A DNA stretch of 10,609 bases, taken from positions 1 through 10,609 of the forward strand of contig JAGKWY010000142.1 in the NCBI GenBank assembly GCA_021151625.1, in the 5' to 3' direction. The first letter of the stretch is position 1, and every line of letters begins with the position of its first letter. The DNA is from Gammaproteobacteria bacterium. Lineage in GTDB: Bacteria > Pseudomonadota > Gammaproteobacteria > Pseudomonadales > Cellvibrionaceae. Below the pieces are notes generated by a model. It was not told where the DNA came from. It did no database searches and saw nothing but the letters and a program-made list of their open reading frames with translations. Of this stretch, positions 7,512 to 10,609 are shown piece by piece. The translations under genes were made by a program, and so were the position numbers.

Positions 7512-7678
7512 ATACGCAGCGAATCTTCCAGGCGCTGGGCCAGAATACGGATTTGCTGCTTGAGTTGAACAATCTCGGTATCCTGCTGGGTAATTACCTG
7601 ATTCAATTGCTCAAGGGTATCTTCCTGATAAGCAACGCGGGTTTGTAAATCAATTAATTGCTCTTGAAAATCAGACAT
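7403..7678 (-). CDS. slyX: SlyX-family coiled-coil protein with aberrant C-terminus
   Basis: Residues 1-55 (MSDFQEQLIDLQ onward) form the short amphipathic coiled coil typical of SlyX, a small protein of unknown biochemical role found near slyD in enterics. The ATG at 7678 has GGAG seven bases upstream, overlapping the end of the hydrolase gene, whose stop is four bases before this start. SlyX proteins are usually about 70-75 residues and end in a proline-rich PPHY-like tail. Here the frame instead continues for 36 residues (56-91), rich in Arg and Cys (RICVTPIHRAIRRRTC), that simply read the PAS gene out of frame. The normal end is therefore missing. Either slyX lost its 3' end and now terminates inside its neighbour, or a frameshift lies near 7512-7525. 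The first 55 residues are reliable and the tail is not. Confidence 0.75.
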   Translation of the reverse strand: MSDFQEQLIDLQTRVAYQEDTLEQLNQVITQQDTEIVQLKQQIRILAQRLEDSLRICVTPIHRAIRRRTCRATNTRCKYCQGYLQKALSPV

Positions 7679-7682
7679 GGTG

Positions 7683-8870
7683 TTACTCCAAAACTTCATA
7701 AACGGCATCGATCAAACGCACCGCACGCTCATCAATTAATAAACCCTGCCCCATGCGATGGGTGACATAACCGAAACCCAATTCAAAATCCGGATCGGCA
7801 AACGCCACGCAACCGCCAGCACCTGGATGACCAAAAGCGCGCTCACCGCGACCATAGCGACAATCAGCGCGCTGGTGCTGGGACAGCATAAATCCATGGC
7901 TAAAGCGCAATGGCAATCCCAGGGTTTGATCCTGCTCGAATGTTTGCTCTTGCCAGCACAAGGGCAAAACACTTCCATCTAATAATTCAGTGGAGCTAGC
8001 CAGCTTGCCATAAATAGTCGCGAGTGCGCGCGCATCGGAATGTGCATTCGCTGCCGGGATTTGCGCTTGCCGCCATTCGCGCGAATTAGTAGCAGTCATC
8101 AGGCTGATAGGGTTTGAGAATGCGCGATTGGTTACACCGCGTGGATCGGCTTTCATGATTTTACCCAGTGCAATGCTGTCGGCACCGGTAGAAAAATTCG
8201 GTAACCCAGCCGGACGTTTTAAGGGACCGGTATCAGCGATGTTCGCCAGTAAATTATCCGGTACCCCGAAATGGCAACTCACCCCCAAAGGCCCCGCCAC
8301 TTTTGCCTGGAAATAATCATTCACACTCGCGTATCCGCTGGCACGCTTGATCATTTCACCCAGCGTCCAACCAAACATAAAGGGCGAATAACCCTGTGCA
8401 GTATTCGGCTCCCACCTGGGAGTTTCTGCTGCGGCTGCGGCACTCATGGCTGACCAATCAAAAATTTGCTCATTGGCAATATGCTGATGAAACGCCGACA
8501 TGCCTGCACGATGGCATAACAGTTGACGCAGCGTAATCGCGCCTTTATTTGCCTGTGCAAACTCAGGCCAAAGCCTGGCAACCGGCTCATCCAGTGCAAG
8601 CTTTCCCTCTGCTACTAACTGCAAAACACACAAGGCCACCAAACCTTTGCCCGCAGAAAAAATATTAACCAGTGTCTGCTCATCCCAGTCGCGCTGTTCA
8701 ATTCCCGCCAACTTGTTAGTGCATTGCCCGGCCCAAATATTCACCACCAGTTCGCCACGGTGATGCACCGCCACCCCGCCACCAACCTCCCCCATGGAAA
8801 AATTGGCTGCGAATGCATCGACCAGCGGCTGCCATTGGGGGGACCATTGGCCTTTTATTTCAATACTCAT
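7683..8870 (-). CDS. Class C beta-lactamase/EstB-like serine hydrolase
   Basis: The 395-residue product belongs to the beta-lactamase/penicillin-binding-protein-like esterase family (Pfam Beta-lactamase). Motif SAGK at 72-75 supplies the nucleophile Ser72 and Lys75. The tyrosine motif is GYSPF, with Tyr161. A late motif GHPGAGG, with His348, sits where class C enzymes have KTG. The family usually acts on esters such as carboxylic or lipid esters rather than on antibiotics, and the HPGAGG version favours an esterase. Substrate is unknown. There is no signal peptide from the chosen start, so it is probably cytoplasmic. I chose the ATG at 8870 because AGGA lies seven bases ahead. A longer frame from a TTG at 8930 adds 20 residues but lacks support. 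It heads an operon with slyX (four-base gap) and the c-di-GMP gene. Confidence 0.88.
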   Translation of the reverse strand: MSIEIKGQWSPQWQPLVDAFAANFSMGEVGGGVAVHHRGELVVNIWAGQCTNKLAGIEQRDWDEQTLVNIFSAGKGLVALCVLQLVAEGKLALDEPVARLWPEFAQANKGAITLRQLLCHRAGMSAFHQHIANEQIFDWSAMSAAAAAETPRWEPNTAQGYSPFMFGWTLGEMIKRASGYASVNDYFQAKVAGPLGVSCHFGVPDNLLANIADTGPLKRPAGLPNFSTGADSIALGKIMKADPRGVTNRAFSNPISLMTATNSREWRQAQIPAANAHSDARALATIYGKLASSTELLDGSVLPLCWQEQTFEQDQTLGLPLRFSHGFMLSQHQRADCRYGRGERAFGHPGAGGCVAFADPDFELGFGYVTHRMGQGLLIDERAVRLIDAVYEVLE

Positions 8871-8913
8871 AACGAATTCCTGCGATTTAGTGCGCAGCAT
8901 TCTAACAGCCAGC

Positions 8914-8941
8914 TTGAACAATATAACCAAGCCCCCATAAA
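8914..8941 (+). promoter_or_regulatory. Candidate sigma-70 promoter of the antitoxin-toxin operon
   Basis: TTGAAC (8914-8919) and CATAAA (8936-8941) are 16 bases apart, each matching four of six consensus positions. The -10 abuts the tandem repeat at 8940-8961, so a repeat-bound protein would cover the start site. The leader to the antitoxin ATG would be about 38 bases. The match is modest. Confidence 0.3.
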
Positions 8942-8949
8942 CTAGTCAG
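8920..8949 (-). promoter_or_regulatory. Candidate sigma-70 promoter of the hydrolase-slyX-c-di-GMP operon
   Basis: On the minus strand the -35 CTGACT (8949-8944) and the -10 TATATT (8925-8920, five of six matches) are separated by 18 bases. The -35 lies within the first copy of the tandem repeat. The leader to the ATG at 8870 would be about 45 bases. It overlaps the candidate plus-strand promoter, so the two operons may compete or share control. Confidence 0.35.
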
Positions 8950-8961
8950 GTAACTAGTCAG
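8940..8961. repeat. Tandem 10-base repeat, candidate antitoxin operator
   Basis: AACTAGTCAG occurs at 8940-8949 and again at 8952-8961, a 12-base period, and each copy contains the palindrome ACTAGT. It lies 24 bases ahead of the antitoxin ATG, between two divergent operons. Phd/YefM antitoxins normally repress their own operon by binding repeated palindromes at this place, so an operator role is likely but inferred. Confidence 0.5.
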
Positions 8962-8985
8962 ATATCTATCAACCTGGAGTTCATA

Positions 8986-9240
8986 ATGAACACTTGGCCA
9001 GTTCAAGATGCCAAAGCGCGCTTTAGCGAACTTTTGGATGCCTGTATTAGTGAAGGCCCCCAAATGGTTACTCGCCGCGGTACCGCAACCGCCGTAGTAC
9101 TCACTGTCGCAGAATGGGAAAGGTTGAATATGAATGCCGGCCCCTCATTAAAATCGGTATTACTCTCCCCCGGCGCACCGCAAGATTTGTCATTGCCAGA
9201 GCGAACGTCAACCAAACGTCGCCCTGCTGTCGAGTTTTAA
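8986..9240 (+). CDS. Phd/YefM-family type II antitoxin
   Basis: This 84-residue protein starts with the classic Phd/YefM DNA-binding fold: VQDAKARFSELLDACISEGP, then a strand-rich segment VTRRGTATAVVLTVAEWERL (about 27-46). The C-terminal part (about 50-84) is variable, as expected for the toxin-binding region. Such antitoxins dimerise, bind the operon promoter and neutralise the partner toxin. The ATG has TGGAG six bases upstream. The stop is three bases before the start of the PIN-domain toxin, so translation is probably coupled. The tandem repeat at 8940-8961 is a likely autoregulatory site. The partner pairing Phd-like antitoxin with VapC-like toxin is common. Confidence 0.9.
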   Translation: MNTWPVQDAKARFSELLDACISEGPQMVTRRGTATAVVLTVAEWERLNMNAGPSLKSVLLSPGAPQDLSLPERTSTKRRPAVEF

Positions 9241-9243
9241 TCG

Positions 9244-9654
9244 ATGTATTTGTTGGACACCAACATAGTATCGGAGCTGCGTAAACCAAAACCCCATGGT
9301 GGGGTTCTGGCCTGGGTAGAATCTATCGCTGACGCAGATTTGTACTTAAGTGCTGTGACCTTGGGGGAAATTCAAGCGGGCATCGAAATTACGCGTGAAA
9401 AAGACACAGTTAAAGCAGATCAAATCGAACACTGGGCGAATCTGTTAATCCATACGCAAAAAATTATTTCCATGACCGCCGACACTTTTCGGATATGGGC
9501 AAAATTTATGCATCACAAAACCGATAGCCTTTATGAAGATGCCATGATTGCTGCAACGGCAGCACAGCATAAATTGGTGGTTGTAACGCGCAATCAAAAA
9601 GATTTTGCACATTTTCCCGTTAAAACCTTCAACCCTTTTGAATCATCACAGTAA
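9244..9654 (+). CDS. VapC-family PIN-domain ribonuclease toxin
   Basis: The 136-residue protein is a complete PIN domain. The acidic magnesium-binding residues are visible: Asp5 in LLDTNIVSE, Glu42 in LGEIQAG, Asp99 in YEDAMIAATA, and Asp120 near the end (RNQKDF), with Thr115 in VVTRN. VapC toxins are endoribonucleases. Enteric ones cut initiator tRNA, and other family members cut other tRNAs or rRNA, so the target here is not predictable from sequence alone. The gene follows the antitoxin with a three-base gap and no strong ribosome binding site of its own, which favours coupled translation. It ends in a TAA that runs into eight adenines (9653-9660), and the next gene begins ten bases later. 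No catalytic residue looks missing, so the toxin should be active. Confidence 0.9.
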   Translation: MYLLDTNIVSELRKPKPHGGVLAWVESIADADLYLSAVTLGEIQAGIEITREKDTVKADQIEHWANLLIHTQKIISMTADTFRIWAKFMHHKTDSLYEDAMIAATAAQHKLVVVTRNQKDFAHFPVKTFNPFESSQ

Positions 9655-9664
9655 AAAAAATATC

Positions 9665-9994
9665 ATGACCAAAGAAAAAAACTCCCGCCTGGTTTATTCC
9701 ACTGAAACCGGGCGCATCAAAGAAGAAAAACCGACTGCAACTATTCCACAGGGCGATGGAGTAGTACGTATTCGCCGCGAGACTGCCGGGCGCAATGGTA
9801 AAGGTGTTACAACTATTACTGGTGTGCCTTTGGATGAAACCAAATTAAAAGACCTCGCCAAAGCCTTGAAAGTACTTTGCGGTGTTGGAGGTGCAGTAAA
9901 AGATGGCGTGATTGAAATTCAGGGCGACCAGCGTGAAAAACTAAAAGCCGAGTTGGAAAAACGCGGCTTTACTGTGAAGCTCGCAGGTGGTTAA
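9665..9994 (+). CDS. yciH: SUI1/YciH-family translation initiation fidelity protein
   Basis: The 109-residue product has the eIF1-like SUI1 fold over about 30-105, including VRIRRETAGRNGKGVTTITG, the GVGGAVKDGVIEIQGDQ segment and the C-terminal RGFTVKLAGG. Bacterial YciH resembles eukaryotic eIF1 and is reported to discriminate against aberrant initiation complexes at the ribosomal P site. The usual family length is about 108 residues, which supports the ATG at 9665. A longer frame beginning at 9605 adds 20 unlike residues that overlap the toxin. No Shine-Dalgarno-like sequence is visible ahead of the ATG, only an A-rich stretch, so translation may depend on ribosomes ending the toxin gene ten bases upstream. 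The DUF3820 gene follows two bases after the stop. The symbol is by family. Confidence 0.88.
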   Translation: MTKEKNSRLVYSTETGRIKEEKPTATIPQGDGVVRIRRETAGRNGKGVTTITGVPLDETKLKDLAKALKVLCGVGGAVKDGVIEIQGDQREKLKAELEKRGFTVKLAGG

Positions 9995-9996
9995 TC

Positions 9997-10257
9997 GTGG
10001 ACGAATTTCCGTTTGATCCTGAGTTACTCAAAGAGCTGGTCACAACCCCTATGCCCTACGGTAAATATGCGGGCCATGTGATTGCTGATGTTCCCGAACA
10101 CTATTTGCTGTGGATGGCACGCGAGGGTTTCCCCAAAGGAAAACTGGGCACTCTGTTGGGACTGATGTATGAAATACGCCTGAATGGTTTGGAGGGACTA
10201 TTAAAACCGCTGAAGGAAAACCCGCGTCGCTTTCAAGGCGATAAAAACCTCAATTAA
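9997..10257 (+). CDS. DUF3820-family small protein
   Basis: This 86-residue protein matches the DUF3820 family by its core MPYGKYAGHVIADVPEHYL (19-37), followed by FPKGKLGTLLGLMYEIRLNGL. Members are annotated as putative quorum-sensing-regulated virulence factors in some databases, but no biochemical function is established and I do not assign one. The start is GTG at 9997. AGGTGG six bases upstream, inside the last codons of yciH, supports it, and no in-frame ATG occurs before codon 19. It is tightly coupled to yciH and is the last gene of the plus-strand run. No clear terminator was found in the following 124 bases. Confidence 0.85.
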   Translation: MDEFPFDPELLKELVTTPMPYGKYAGHVIADVPEHYLLWMAREGFPKGKLGTLLGLMYEIRLNGLEGLLKPLKENPRRFQGDKNLN

Positions 10258-10381
10258 TCACAACACTATTCACTGACGGTTATTTTCAGTCTTGTTAATC
10301 GTCGTGTAAGTGAGGATCCATAATCCACGCTAGTTATCGCAATTTTTGGACTCTCGCTTCAATTATTTCTTACGAGTTTTC
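10258..10381. other. Convergent intergenic spacer without a clear terminator
   Basis: This spacer separates the DUF3820 gene from the convergent AraC-type gene. Only a weak five-pair dyad ACTGA/TCAGT (10272-10276/10286-10290) is visible, and it is not followed by a U-tract. Nothing else is recognised here. Confidence 0.4.
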
Positions 10382-10609
10382 TCATTTCTTAATCACTGTA
10401 TTGTTTAAATACTGATTAGGTGCCACACCAAAAGTGCGTTTAAACATCGCTGAAAATGCACTGGGGTTAGCATAGCCAAGGGCGTCGGAAATACGTGCAA
10501 TATTTTCTCCGCGCCCAAGTCGGCAAAGCGCATCCGCGAGTTGCACTTGCTGCACCCATTGGCGATATTTCAAACCGGTTTCTTTAGGAAACAAACGAAT
10601 CAGGGTGCG
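10382..10609 (-). CDS. AraC-family transcriptional regulator, C-terminal part only
   Basis: About 75 residues from the C-terminus are visible and the gene continues beyond the right edge of the window. The two helix-turn-helix motifs of AraC/XylS regulators are present: the first spans RTLIRLFPKETGLKYRQW and the second ARISDALGYANPSAFSAMFKRTFG, ending in the typical APNQYL. These bind DNA as the second half of the protein. The N-terminal sensing domain is outside the window, so the inducer and target cannot be told. A TTG at 10594 is not a likely start because the conserved DNA-binding sequence already extends upstream of it. Confidence 0.85.
   Translation of the reverse strand, partial: RTLIRLFPKETGLKYRQWVQQVQLADALCRLGRGENIARISDALGYANPSAFSAMFKRTFGVAPNQYLNNTVIKK

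Noticed and set aside
8871..8930. 20-residue N-terminal extension of the serine hydrolase from a TTG
   Set aside because: AGGA is well placed for the ATG at 8870, and the extension would run through the candidate promoter.
9605..9664. Longer start for the SUI1/YciH gene overlapping the toxin gene
   Set aside because: The added residues are an out-of-frame reading of the toxin C-terminus and exceed the usual family length.
9638..9666. TTGAAT, 17 bases, TATCAT as a private promoter for yciH
   Set aside because: Spacing and matches are good, but the start site would fall inside the coding region, past the only plausible ATG, so it is probably a chance match.
10272..10290. ACTGA/TCAGT hairpin as a terminator for the DUF3820 operon
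   Set aside because: The five-pair stem is weak and lacks a following U-tract.

Overview
The window looks like chromosomal DNA from a gammaproteobacterium of moderate GC content with long AT-rich intergenic stretches. Gene content (pitrilysin-type protease, TusA-like protein next to a BepA-type M48 protease, SlyX, SUI1/YciH, DUF3820) fits the Pseudomonas/Cellvibrio side of the class. Cellvibrionaceae is my best guess, but this is inference from gene families and I could not search a database. There are no tRNA or rRNA genes, CRISPR arrays, insertion sequences or phage genes that I can see.

Layout. 1-344 holds no convincing gene, only AT-rich inverted repeats. 345-3568 (minus strand) is tusA followed by a large secreted M16 zinc protease of the protease III family. 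A divergent regulatory region (3569-3763), dense with dyad symmetries and with a possible sigma-E-like promoter, separates these from a plus-strand BepA-type periplasmic M48 metalloprotease with a TPR tail (3764-5269). The left half therefore encodes two envelope zinc proteases in divergent orientation. A hairpin at 5297-5329 ends the BepA gene and the convergent operon facing it.

The convergent minus-strand operon reads 8870 to 5316: a class C beta-lactamase/EstB-like serine hydrolase, slyX four bases later, then a PAS-PAS-GGDEF-EAL cyclic-di-GMP protein whose start lies inside the slyX frame. The slyX frame has an atypical 36-residue tail that reads through the start of the signalling gene, so slyX appears to have lost its normal end or the assembly carries a frameshift.

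From 8986 to 10257 the plus strand carries a compact four-gene run: a Phd/YefM-type antitoxin, a VapC-type PIN toxin, a SUI1/YciH translation-fidelity protein and a DUF3820 protein. The junctions are 3, 10 and 2 bases long, so the run is probably one operon. It is divergent from the hydrolase operon, and a tandem 10-base repeat sits between them where an antitoxin operator would be expected. The window ends in the C-terminal DNA-binding domain of an AraC-family regulator on the minus strand, cut off by the window edge.

Most genes belong to known families. The parts most worth a second look are the slyX/PAS-GGDEF-EAL overlap, the shared divergent promoter region with its tandem repeat, and the placement of a VapC toxin directly ahead of an initiation-fidelity gene that lacks a visible ribosome binding site. 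I did not find a clearly undescribed system.
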